Shown: one piece after another, positions 43,384 through 53,500 of the stretch
Layout of the letters: each line of letters starts with the position of its first letter
Numbering within the stretch: the first letter of the stretch is position 1
From: Grimontia kaedaensis
Lineage (GTDB): Bacteria > Pseudomonadota > Gammaproteobacteria > Enterobacterales > Vibrionaceae
Direction of reading: 5' to 3'
DNA length: 64,000 bases
Assembly: GCF_023746615.1 (NCBI RefSeq)
Contig: NZ_CP082275.1
Coordinates: 1,984,001-2,048,000, forward strand
Notes under the pieces: generated by a model
The model's input: only the letters and a program-made list of their open reading frames with translations
Database searches by the model: none
Told to the model about the DNA's origin: nothing
Translations under genes and position numbers: made by a program

Positions 43384-43719
43384 CTAGCGCGCTTCTTGCC
43401 CTTCCTGACAGCCAACACAGTATCTGACTTCCGGTTTAATTGCTAAACGGGCATCGGGGATATCCACACCACACTCTTCGCAAAAGCCGTACTCTTCGTC
43501 TTCCAAACGCTGCAGTGCGGCATTGACCTCCAGTAACTGGCTTTGAAAATACCTAAAGTTTGATTTGGCCATTTCGTTTTGCTGAATCGCATCAATTCGC
43601 GCTACCCGACCGATGCAAGACTGGTCTAGAGCGACAGGATCCGCTTGATCTTTCAACAAATCCAGCTCCTCCAGAATATAGGTTCTCAGGTTTTCTAGTC
43701 TTGCTTGATGTTCTGTCAT
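43384..43719 (-). CDS. DksA/TraR-type zinc-finger protein
   Basis: 111 residues. An N-terminal coiled-coil region (about 1-70) is followed by EEYGFCEECGVDIPDARLAIKPEVRYCVGCQEG, whose Cys80, Cys83, Cys101 and Cys104 form the zinc finger of the DksA/TraR family. It is shorter than DksA (151) and longer than TraR (73). Such proteins bind in the RNA polymerase secondary channel and modulate initiation; whether the tip acidic residues needed for that are present is unclear. Divergent from the lipoxygenase-like gene at 360 bases. Confidence 0.85.
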   Translation of the reverse strand: MTEHQARLENLRTYILEELDLLKDQADPVALDQSCIGRVARIDAIQQNEMAKSNFRYFQSQLLEVNAALQRLEDEEYGFCEECGVDIPDARLAIKPEVRYCVGCQEGQEAR

Positions 43720-44079
43720 ACCACTTCCTTGAAGCAGAATTCAAACGTTTAAATTTTAACCACACTAACAGAAAACAAAGGCTCCAAACAAACTGCTGGG
43801 TCATGTCGACCGTCGTAAACAATCTCATATGGACTGACCGGAGAATTGTCCAATCGCTCTCCCTTTGTGTTTTTAAAGACAACTCTTCTACGTGTTGGGA
43901 TAACAGATTTTCCCTTTGTCACTGATAGAGTCTCATTGTTCCTTTAACAAATGCGCAACATCAAGCCTTGATTCATACAGACGACATGTTGCCCTGAACT
44001 ATCGCACTTTTCTCTAAATCAGTATGGGTTTGGACGTGTTCAAAAAAGAGCACATCTGCAAGAAATAAAGGAGTAAACA
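43720..44079. other. Intergenic control region of the DksA-like and lipoxygenase-like genes
   Basis: 360 bases between divergent genes, with no coding sequence or stable hairpin recognised. AAGGAG stands eight bases before the lipoxygenase-like start. Promoters for both directions are expected here. Confidence 0.4.
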
Positions 44080-46269
44080 ATGAGCGATAAAAAAATCGAA
44101 GAACTACAGTCATTACTGAACGTTCCTGATCCCAATGCCACGGCTGCTGCGAGTGATGTTAGAGCACGTTCGCTTTTCTCAGGCGGACACTGTCATAAAG
44201 GTACTGGCCTTCTGGCAGATATTCTCAATGCCGTCCCACCCGGTGGCTTGGGTGGCAATGAACTAGAATCTGCGCCTTATCCTCCTGTATCCCTGCCACA
44301 GTATGACTTCAACACCTCCGCTCAACGCGCTTACGCATTAGTGAAAGCAAAGAAAGAAAACACGTTTGAATACCTGAAATTACCTGGTGCCGTTGTTCAC
44401 GGAAATGTTCGCTGCGAAGACGTCGCTAATGCCAACGAGTGGAGACACAGAGGCGGTTTGGAAGAGCCGGAATATAACTTTGGTGTTGATGACGCCGACC
44501 CTGACTTCACTGGTGTGCGTCTCTTTGAAGGGACTGTCGCTTATCTGGAAAAACATTTTTGGACCATCGTACTTTCACCAGACATCGCCGCGAAATTCAT
44601 TAACCTGCTAACCGTGATTTACAGCGAGCTTGCAGATGGCAGACCTGACCGGATTACCTTTGAGATCATGGATCCCATCCTGCTCACCTTCCCGCACAGA
44701 AAATGTAACACGATCGAAGAGTTGGATTTCTACCCTACCTTCTGTACCGATCACCCTAAATACAATGAACGCATTAAGCAGTGGCCAAAAGCGCCTTACG
44801 AAAATGACTTCCGTTCTGATGATCTTATCGGTTGGCTGGTGACTGCCGCCCCAACACCAGTGTTCAATTACTTCAAGCCTTACACCCAGCACATGAGCAA
44901 ATTCCCTGTCACCAATGATCACTTCAGACGTGTTCAGGGATTCGAGAGTGATAATCTCGACCAAGCCATGGCAGAAGGTCGCCTCTTCATTCTCGATTTC
45001 GCCGACTTTCATGATGAAACTGTTGCCAAGCGCAATCTCGATAACTTCGGTGCGCGCCTGCATGCAGGTATTTGCCTATTCGCCATTCCTGTCAATGGTA
45101 CCGTACTCAAAACCATCGCCATTCAGCCAACCCAAACCCCACAACCTGGCGGTTATTGGAATGACATCGGTTGGTTCTTCCTAGGCATGTTCGGCTATGG
45201 CGACCAGAAGCACCCACCTTCAAAAATCATCACAGCTGGTGACAACTACTGGGCGTGGCAGATGGCCAAGAACTGTATCACTACCATGACTTCAATGGCG
45301 GGCGTTATCGACCACCTTTCCACCCACGTTTACCTTGGCCCTATTCCGGTAGCGTATTTCCGTAACATCAGCGAGTATCACCCACTGCGCCCATTGCTGG
45401 ATACCCACCTGATGGCACTGGTCACCAACAACCACATCGGCATCTTCGAAGAAGTGGGTACCAGTGGATTACCAAACGGTGAAGGTTACGAATACACCTA
45501 TGGCAACCCTTACAATGGCTTGCTCACAGGTGCTATTCAGCGACTGTCTGGCTTCAGCAGCACAACCTTTGTTAACTCGACACTAAGAAGAAAGAATCAT
45601 TACCACTTCTTCGAACACAGCACGCCGATAGACCGAATGGCTGACCCTATTCTTGCCCAGCTTGATGAATACCCGCAGCATGATGACAACGGACTGGCTC
45701 CGATCATCAATGAGTGGGTTGATGGTTACCTGCGCCTGTACTACCACTCAGATCAGGATGTCATCGACGATACAGAGCTTCAGGGCTTCCTCTACGAGAC
45801 AACGCATTATGGCAACGTCAGAGGCTTCCCAGATCATGCTGATACGCTGGAAGAACTGATTGATATCGTGTCACGGATTATTTACTGGATGTCTGTGAAT
45901 CACGCATTCGGCAGTTTGGTTTCCTTCATGAAACTCGGCGCGCTGGGTGTATACCGTGATCACCCTATCGACCCTCACTTCGGCTACACCGAGCGCGATT
46001 GGTTGAATATCTGTCCGCCGATGAATGTAGGTGCTGGCTTGTTTATGTTTTCCCGCATCTTTACCGATTTACCGGAAGACTGGCACCGCTCACTCGGTAA
46101 ATACCCTAAAGGACAGTTCAAGCACGACCCAAATGTCTACCCATTGCTTGATATGTTCCAGCAACAACTGCAGTCGCTGGATGACGAGATCCGCGAGAAG
46201 AATTCTCGCCGTCGCTGGGCATATGATTTGAGAATGCCTTCCACTATCACTGTCAGCCCTTGGAACTAA
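44080..46269 (+). CDS. Divergent lipoxygenase-family protein
   Basis: 729 residues without a signal peptide. The lipoxygenase fold is recognisable in WAWQMAKNCITTMTSMAGVIDHLSTHVYLGPIPVAYFRNISEYHPLRPLL and in the later LEELIDIVSRIIYWMSVNHAFGSL. Lipoxygenases insert O2 into polyunsaturated fatty acids using a non-haem iron held by His-x4-His, His-x3-Asn and the C-terminal Ile. Here the first pair is His412-x3-His416 with Asp411 at the usual ligand position. His608 is kept, but Ser612 replaces the Asn. The end MPSTITV extends by SPWN, so no C-terminal Ile exists. The protein may bind metal differently or be a non-lipoxygenase enzyme. A small Tat-signal gene follows 12 bases later. Confidence 0.8.
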   Translation: MSDKKIEELQSLLNVPDPNATAAASDVRARSLFSGGHCHKGTGLLADILNAVPPGGLGGNELESAPYPPVSLPQYDFNTSAQRAYALVKAKKENTFEYLKLPGAVVHGNVRCEDVANANEWRHRGGLEEPEYNFGVDDADPDFTGVRLFEGTVAYLEKHFWTIVLSPDIAAKFINLLTVIYSELADGRPDRITFEIMDPILLTFPHRKCNTIEELDFYPTFCTDHPKYNERIKQWPKAPYENDFRSDDLIGWLVTAAPTPVFNYFKPYTQHMSKFPVTNDHFRRVQGFESDNLDQAMAEGRLFILDFADFHDETVAKRNLDNFGARLHAGICLFAIPVNGTVLKTIAIQPTQTPQPGGYWNDIGWFFLGMFGYGDQKHPPSKIITAGDNYWAWQMAKNCITTMTSMAGVIDHLSTHVYLGPIPVAYFRNISEYHPLRPLLDTHLMALVTNNHIGIFEEVGTSGLPNGEGYEYTYGNPYNGLLTGAIQRLSGFSSTTFVNSTLRRKNHYHFFEHSTPIDRMADPILAQLDEYPQHDDNGLAPIINEWVDGYLRLYYHSDQDVIDDTELQGFLYETTHYGNVRGFPDHADTLEELIDIVSRIIYWMSVNHAFGSLVSFMKLGALGVYRDHPIDPHFGYTERDWLNICPPMNVGAGLFMFSRIFTDLPEDWHRSLGKYPKGQFKHDPNVYPLLDMFQQQLQSLDDEIREKNSRRRWAYDLRMPSTITVSPWN

Positions 46270-46281
46270 AGGAGCATACCC

Positions 46282-46653
46282 ATGGATAAGTTTGATCCTT
46301 CACGCCGCGATTCAATGCGCAAAATGATCATTGCTGGTGGCGCATGTGTGGCGTTGTCTCAAGTAAAACTTTGGAATCAGCCACAAAAAGCACTCACAGG
46401 GCCAAAAGTCGACGATAAAGAGATAAAAGCCGCAGGTGAAGAACTCGCGCTCACCACACAGGAGCAAGATGTGTTCGCCGTGATCAAGAAAAATCTGATG
46501 CGCTCTAAGAACGTAACGGACGAGCAAATCGGCGACTTCTCAAGGCGCATTGTGGCTGCCAGCCCAGAGGGTACAGACTTCAAGCAAGTCTTTTCTGGCT
46601 TGCAGAATGAATTCCACCTGATGGAACATTTCATTCGCTATATACATGCTTAA
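46282..46653 (+). CDS. Small protein with Tat-like signal, partner of the lipoxygenase-like protein
   Basis: 123 residues, ATG preceded by AAGGAG. The N-terminus DPSRRDSMRKMIIAGGACVALSQ resembles a twin-arginine signal (SRRxxMRK plus a hydrophobic stretch), though without the usual Phe and without a clear cleavage site. The mature part is helical: LALTTQEQDVFAVIKKNLMRSKNVTDEQIGDF to EFHLMEHFIRYIHA. No family is recognised. The 12-base gap shows it is co-transcribed with the lipoxygenase-like gene, and it could be its export escort or small subunit, as small Tat-signal subunits are for some dehydrogenases (inference). Confidence 0.65.
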   Translation: MDKFDPSRRDSMRKMIIAGGACVALSQVKLWNQPQKALTGPKVDDKEIKAAGEELALTTQEQDVFAVIKKNLMRSKNVTDEQIGDFSRRIVAASPEGTDFKQVFSGLQNEFHLMEHFIRYIHA

Positions 46654-46674
46654 CTGAAGCCAGTTACGTTTTGT

Positions 46675-46705
46675 CGGGTTGTTGCAGCGACAGCCCGGCC
46701 TTTTT
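46675..46705 (+). terminator. Terminator after the lipoxygenase-like operon
   Basis: Stem CGGGTTGT/ACAGCCCG (one G-T pair), 7-base loop, then GCC and five T, 22 bases past the stop. Confidence 0.75.
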
Positions 46706-46779
46706 AACCAGCACCTCATTCAGTCGAATTCCCTTCCTGATTCACACAAATCTCAGCACTGGTTCGCTCGGATAGTGGT

Positions 46780-46920
46780 ATGGCACGTTATGACAAGCTT
46801 AACGACTTCCCCTTTTATAAGATCCCCAAATATTCACCGAAGCGCTATCTGTGCGACAACATCGAATGGTTACTCCAAAAGGGGAGATGTCAGTGGAACA
46901 ACACGTCGATATCAACTTAA
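46780..46920 (+). CDS. Possible 46-residue small protein
   Basis: ATG at 46780 reads MARYDKLNDFPFYKIPKYSP and on to a TAA at 46918-46920. The aromatic/basic composition looks protein-like, but no Shine-Dalgarno is visible and the frame overlaps the start of the next gene by about 30 bases. It could be a genuine short gene, or a fragment of a gene cut when the paralogue at 46887 was duplicated. Confidence 0.25.
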   Translation: MARYDKLNDFPFYKIPKYSPKRYLCDNIEWLLQKGRCQWNNTSIST

Positions 46921-47294
46921 GCCGCGTTGACGAAATGCGAAAAAACATGATCATCAACCGAACCTGTGCCGTCATTACACAGGCCAATGATAGAGGAAAT
47001 CCAAGAGAAACATATGGATTACAATCCTCTGTCCGCCAAGGTGTGCCTGTTGATGAAACTGAAATCCGTACTATAGCGAAAAAGTTGTCGCTAAATCTGC
47101 AGGAACAAGATCTGTTTGTCGTGATTAAGCGCAATCTTGTTCACTCAAAAAAAGTTAAAGACGGACAAATCTCCGCCTTTGCCAGACACGTTGTCTTTTA
47201 CTGTGATGGACAAACAGATATCTATCACTCGTTAAAAGGCATTGAGCAGCAGATGCAAGTCATGGATCTATTCATTCAGTACATCCACGTTTAG
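46887..47294 (+). CDS. Diverged paralogue of the small Tat-signal protein
   Basis: 135 residues from the ATG at 46887; a GTG at 46893 is better spaced from AAGGGGAG, and a GTG at 46851 is also open. The C-terminal 65 residues (LQEQDLFVVIKRNLVHSKKVKDGQISAF to MDLFIQYIHV) align with the protein at 46282 without gaps. The N-terminus, INLSRVDEMRKNMIINRTCAVITQ, corresponds to the Tat-like segment but has lost the second Arg and its hydrophobic stretch is broken by Asn and Arg. It has its own region after a terminator, so it may be a decaying copy or one now acting in the cytoplasm. Confidence 0.5.
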   Translation: MSVEQHVDINLSRVDEMRKNMIINRTCAVITQANDRGNPRETYGLQSSVRQGVPVDETEIRTIAKKLSLNLQEQDLFVVIKRNLVHSKKVKDGQISAFARHVVFYCDGQTDIYHSLKGIEQQMQVMDLFIQYIHV

Positions 47295-47553
47295 GTTCTC
47301 TCCTGAAAACGCGGTATTTCCTACACCACCCCCTGCAGCCGAACAAACGAATACCTTAAGCTTTAAGGCAAAATTCCCAACTTTCCCACGTCCACATCCG
47401 CTTGTTTCAGCACCTCTATATTTTTTATGGTATTTCACACCCTTAATTAAGCATTTTCGAGCCACAACTACTATTTTTAATAAATCTATCATTTGTGAAC
47501 TATGTGTATCACAAGCGATTATTTAATATCTAAATCGTTTTGGGTGTGGATCA

Positions 47554-50500
47554 ATGGGGCAAGTTAAAGTACCGAACAATGCGGAAGTTCTTTTTATCAG
47601 TGGATCTGCTTCATTAGATCGAGAGGGAGGAAAGCAAGCACTAAAGCTTGGTACACAGCTCCACTCTGGAGACACAATCGATGTTGCGGAAGATACGCTC
47701 ATTGAGTTTCAGGGTGACGACGGGAGTTTATTTGCATTTGTAGGTAGCGAAATTGACAGTTTTACAGATTTGGCCAGTAATCAGAACCTTACTGATGAGC
47801 TTAAAGACCAGATCAAATCAATTGTTGATGCAATTTCGCTTGGCCAAGACCCAACTTTAAATGAAGAGAACGCTACTGCTGCGGGCACAACGCTCTTAAG
47901 CTCTGGCTCTAGTGGTTTTTTTGTCCTTTCCCGATCGGCCAGCGAAACGATCGCGACCGCAGGTTTTGATACAGATTCATATATTGACTCCACCTTCAGC
48001 GGTAATTTGCAAGAGAAAGAAACTGAATCTTTTTTCAGTTCGCCAACAATTAGTCTCGACGTCGATACCCTAACCAACGACAACACACCCACTATTTCCG
48101 GCCAAACAAACTTACCGCCAGGTACTGTCGTTCAGTTAACTATCACTGACTCTCTTGGAAGTACTCAAACGTTAACTCCAACCGTCACAGAGGATGGTAC
48201 CTTTAGCATAGAAGTCCCCACCCCATTACCTGACGGTTCTTTTTCCGTCACCGCAACCTTTACCGACAACCAAGGTAATAGTATATCCGCTACCGCCAAC
48301 GGTATTCTGGATACCCTCGCGCCTGGTCAAGGGACAGGTCCAAATGGATCCGATGAATCACCTTTGGTTGAGATACCTCAAGCCTCGGGCGGTATCGGTG
48401 AAGAAGAAGTCACCGACGGTGTAGAAGTATTGGTTACCCCACCAACGGGAACAGAACCGGGCGACACCATTACCGTGACTGTCACCCAACCGGACGGTTC
48501 AACGACGGACGTGACCACCACGGTCCCTGACGGCTGGACCGGCGGCAGTTCAGTCTCTGTCGTGGTTTCTCCTGAAGATTTGGGCGGCAGCGATGGCTCT
48601 CTGCCGGATGAAGGTGATTACACCATCACCACCACAGTCACAGACAATGCCGGTAACACCTCTTCACCGAGTGAAACCATTACCGTCAATGTGGACACCA
48701 CTGCACCAGGTGAAGGAACAGGTGCAGGCGGCGCTAACGAACTGCCGCTGGTTGAAGTTCCTGAAGCCTCCGGCGGTATCGGTGAAAGTGAACTCACCGA
48801 CGGCGTAGAAGTATTAGTGACCCCACCAACGGGCACTGAACCCGGCGATACAGTGACTGTCACTGTCACCCAACCTGATGGCTCTACCTCGGAGGTCACC
48901 ACCACCGTACCTGATAGCTGGACAGACGGCAGTGCCGTCTCTGTCGTGGTGTCTCCGGAAGATTTAGGCGGCGCTGGCGGTACCCTGCCGGATGAAGGCG
49001 ATTACACCCTCACCACCACAATCACAGACAGTGCCGGTAATACCTCTTCACCGAGTGAATCCATTACCGTCAATGTGGACACCACGGCACCGGGTGAAGG
49101 AACCGGTGCAGGTGGCGCCAACAAACTGCCGCTGGTTGAGGTGCCTGAAGCCTCCGGCGGTATTGGTGAAAATGAACTTACCGACGGTGTAGAAGTATTG
49201 GTCACCCCACCGACGGGAACAGAACCGGGCGACACCATTACCGTGACTGTCACCCAACCGGACGGTTCAACGACTGACGTGACCACCACGGTCCCTGATG
49301 GCTGGACCGGCGGCAGTTCAGTCTCTGTCGTGGTTTCTCCTGAAGACTTGGGCGGAAGCAATGGCTCTCTGCCGAATGAAGGTGATTACACCATTACCTC
49401 CACCGTCACAGACAGCGCAGGTAATACCTCTTCACCGAGTGAGTCCATCGATATCATCATTGATACCACCGCACCGGGTGAAGGCACCGGTCCCAACGGC
49501 ACCGATGAACTGCCGCTGGTTGAAGTGCCTGAAGCCTCAGGCGGCATCGGTGAAGAAGAAATCACCGACGGTGTAGAAGTGCTGGTTACGCCACCAACGG
49601 GCACAGAGCCGGGCGACACCATTACCGTCACGGTTACCCAACCGGACGGTTCAAGCACAGACGTAACCACCACGGTCCCTGACGGCTGGACCGGCGGCAC
49701 CAGTGTGCCTGTCACTGTCTCACCGGAAGAGTTGGGTGGCGAGAACGGCGAGCTGCCGGACGAAGGTGATTACACCATCACCACCACCGTCACTGACAGC
49801 GCAGGTAATACCTCTTCACCGAGTGAGTCCATCGAGATCACCATTGATACTTCGGCACCGGGTGAAGGCACCGGCCCCAATGGCAACGATGAGCTGCCGC
49901 TGGTTGAAGTGCCAGAAGCCTCCGGTGGCGTCGGGGAAAGTGAACTCACCGATGGCGTGGAAGTACTGGTCACCCCACCGACCGGCACTGAGCCCGGCGA
50001 TACCATCACTGTCACGGTTACCCAACCGGACGGTTCAAGTACAGACGTGACCACCACGGTCCCTGACGGCTGGACTGGCGGCACCAGTGTGCCTGTCACC
50101 GTCTCACCTGAAGATTTAGGTGGCGACAACGGCCAACTGCCGGATGAAGGTGATTACACCATCACCACCACAGTCACAGACAGTGCCGGTAATACCTCCT
50201 CACCCAGTGAGTCCGTCGAGATCACTATTGATACCACCGCACCGGGTGAAGGCACCGGTCCAAACGGTACCGATGAACTGCCGCTGGTTGAAGTACCTGA
50301 AGCCTCTGGTGGCGTCGGGGAAGATGAACTCACCGATGGCGTGGAAGTGCTGGTCACGCCACCCACGGGCACAGAGCCCGGCGACACCATTACCGTGACC
50401 GTTACCCAACCAGACGGCTCAAGTACTGACGTGACCACCACGGTCCCTGCTGGCTGGACCGGCGGCACCAGTGTGCCTGTCACTGTCTCACCGGAAGAGT

Positions 50501-53500
50501 TGGGTGGCGAGAACGGCGAGCTGCCGGACGAAGGCGATTACACCCTCACCGCTACCGTCACTGACGGTGCCGGTAACACCTCAACGCCGAGTGACGCATC
50601 CAACTTTACCGTCGATACCACCGCTCCGGGCGAAGGCACCGGCGCTGGCGGGGCTGACGAAGTCCCTCTCGTGGCGATCCCGGAAGCCGCTGACGGCGTC
50701 AATAAAGACGAAGCCAGTGACGGCATTGATGTGCTCGTGACTCCACCGACCGGCATTGAACCCGGCGATACCGTCACCGTCACCCTCACCAAGCCGGACG
50801 GCACGACGGCAGACATTTCCGCTACGGTACCGGCTGACTGGACCGATGGCACCGCCGTAACCGTCACTATCCCGACCAGTGATATCGGTGATGGCAGCAG
50901 CTTTAATGATGGCGACTACACCCTGACGGCGACGGCCTCCGACACCGCCGGCAACAGCAGTCAGCCAAGTGCGTCCACCGGCTTTACCCTGGACACCACC
51001 GCACCGGGTGAAGGCACCGGTCCCAACGGCACCGATGAACTGCCGCTGGTTGAAGTGCCTGAAGCCTCTGGTGGTGTCGGGGAAGAAGAACTCACCGATG
51101 GCGTGGAAGTGCTGGTCACTCCACCGACGGGCACTGAGCCCGGCGATACTATTACTGTGACCGTTACCCAACCGGACGGTTCAACAACAGACGTGACCAC
51201 CACGGTCCCTGCTGGCTGGACCGGCGGCACCAGTGTGCCGGTTACCGTCTCACCGGAAGACTTGGGTGGCGAGAACGGCGAGCTGCCGGACGAAGGCGAT
51301 TACACCCTCACCGCTACCGTCACTGACGGTGCCGGTAACACCTCTTCACCGAGTGACGCATCCAACTTTACCGTGGATACCACGGCTCCGGGCGAAGGCA
51401 CCGGCGCGGGCGGGGCTGACGAAGTCCCTCTCGTGGCGATCCCGGAAGCCGCGGACGGCGTCAATAAAGACGAAGCCAGTGACGGCATTGATGTGCTCGT
51501 CACTCCACCGACCGGTATTGAACCGGGCGATACCGTCACGGTCACCCTCACCAAGCCGGACGGCTCGACGGCAGACATTTCCGCTACGGTACCAGCAGGC
51601 TGGACCGATGGCACCGCCGTAACCGTCACTATCCCGACCAGTGATATCGGTGATGGCAGCAGCTTTAATGATGGCGACTACACCCTGACAGCGACGGCCT
51701 CCGACACCGCGGGCAACAGCAGTCAGCCAAGTGCGTCCACCGGCTTTACCCTGGACACCACCGCACCGGGTGAAGGCACCGGTCCCAACGGCACCGATGA
51801 GCTGCCAATCGTTGAAGTACCTGAAGCCTCTGGTGGCGTCGGTGAAGATGAACTCACCGATGGCGTGGAAGTGCTGGTTACGCCACCCACGGGCACAGAG
51901 CCCGGCGATACCATTACCGTCACCGTCACCCAGCCGGACGGTTCAACAACAGACGTGACCACCACGGTCCCTGCTGGCTGGACCGGCGGCACCAGTGTGC
52001 CTGTCACTGTCTCACCGGAAGACTTGGGTGGCGAGAACGGCGAGCTGCCGGACGAAGGCGATTACACCCTCACCGCTACCGTCACTGACGGTGCCGGTAA
52101 CACCTCTTCACCGAGTGACGCATCCAACTTTACCGTCGATACCACGGCACCGGGCGAAGGCACCGGCGCTGGCGGGGCTGACGAAGTCCCTCTCGTGGCG
52201 ATCCCGGAAGCCGCGGACGGCGTCAATAAAGACGAAGCCAGTGATGGCATTGATGTGCTCGTCACTCCACCGACCGGTATTGAACCGGGCGATACCGTCA
52301 CGGTCACCCTCACCAAGCCGGACGGCTCGACGGCAGACATTTCCACCACGGTACCGGCTGACTGGACCGATGGCACCGCCGTGACCGTCACTATCCCAAC
52401 CAGTGATATCGGTGATGGCAGCAGCTTTAATGATGGCGACTACACCCTGACGGCGACGGCCTCCGATACGGCGGGTAACAGCAGTGCGCCGAGTTCAGAA
52501 GCCAGTTTCAACCTGGACACCACCGCACCGGGTGAAGGCACCGGTCCCAACGGTACCGATGAACTGCCAATCGTTGAAGTACCTGAAGCCTCTGGTGGCG
52601 TCGGTGAAGATGAACTCACCGATGGTGTGGAAGTGCTGGTCACCCCACCCACGGGCACAGAGCCCGGCGATACTATTACTGTGACCGTTACCCAACCAGA
52701 CGGTTCAACAACAGACGTGACCACCACGGTCCCTGCTGGCTGGACCGTCGGCACCAGTGTGCCGGTTACTGTCTCACCGGCAGACTTGGGTGGCGAGAAC
52801 GGCGAGCTGCCGGACGAAGGCGATTACACCCTCACCGCTACCGTCACTGACGGTGCCGGTAACACCTCTTCACCGAGTGACGCATCCAACTTTACCGTGG
52901 ATACCACCGCTCCGGGCGAAGGCACCGGCGCTGGCGGGGCTGACGAAGTCCCTCTCGTGGCGATCCCGGAAGCCGCGGACGGCGTCAATAAAGACGAAGC
53001 CAGTGACGGCATTGATGTGCTCGTCACTCCACCGACCGGTATTGAACCGGGCGATACCGTCACGGTCACCCTCACCAAGCCGGACGGCTCGACGGCAGAC
53101 ATTTCCGCTACGGTACCAGCAGGCTGGACCGATGGCACCGCCGTAACCGTCACTATCCCGACCAGTGATATCGGTGATGGCAGCAGCTTTAATGATGGCG
53201 ACTACACCCTGACAGCGACGGCCTCCGACACCGCGGGCAACAGCAGTCAGCCAAGTGCGTCCACCGGCTTTACCCTGGACACCACCGCACCGGGTGAAGG
53301 CACCGGTCCCAACGGTACCGATGAGCTGCCAATCGTTGAAGTACCTGAAGCCTCTGGTGGCGTCGGTGAAGATGAACTCACCGATGGCGTGGAAGTGCTG
53401 GTTACGCCACCCACGGGCACAGAGCCCGGCGATACCATTACCGTCACCGTCACCCAGCCGGACGGTTCAACAACAGACGTGACCACCACGGTCCCTGCTG

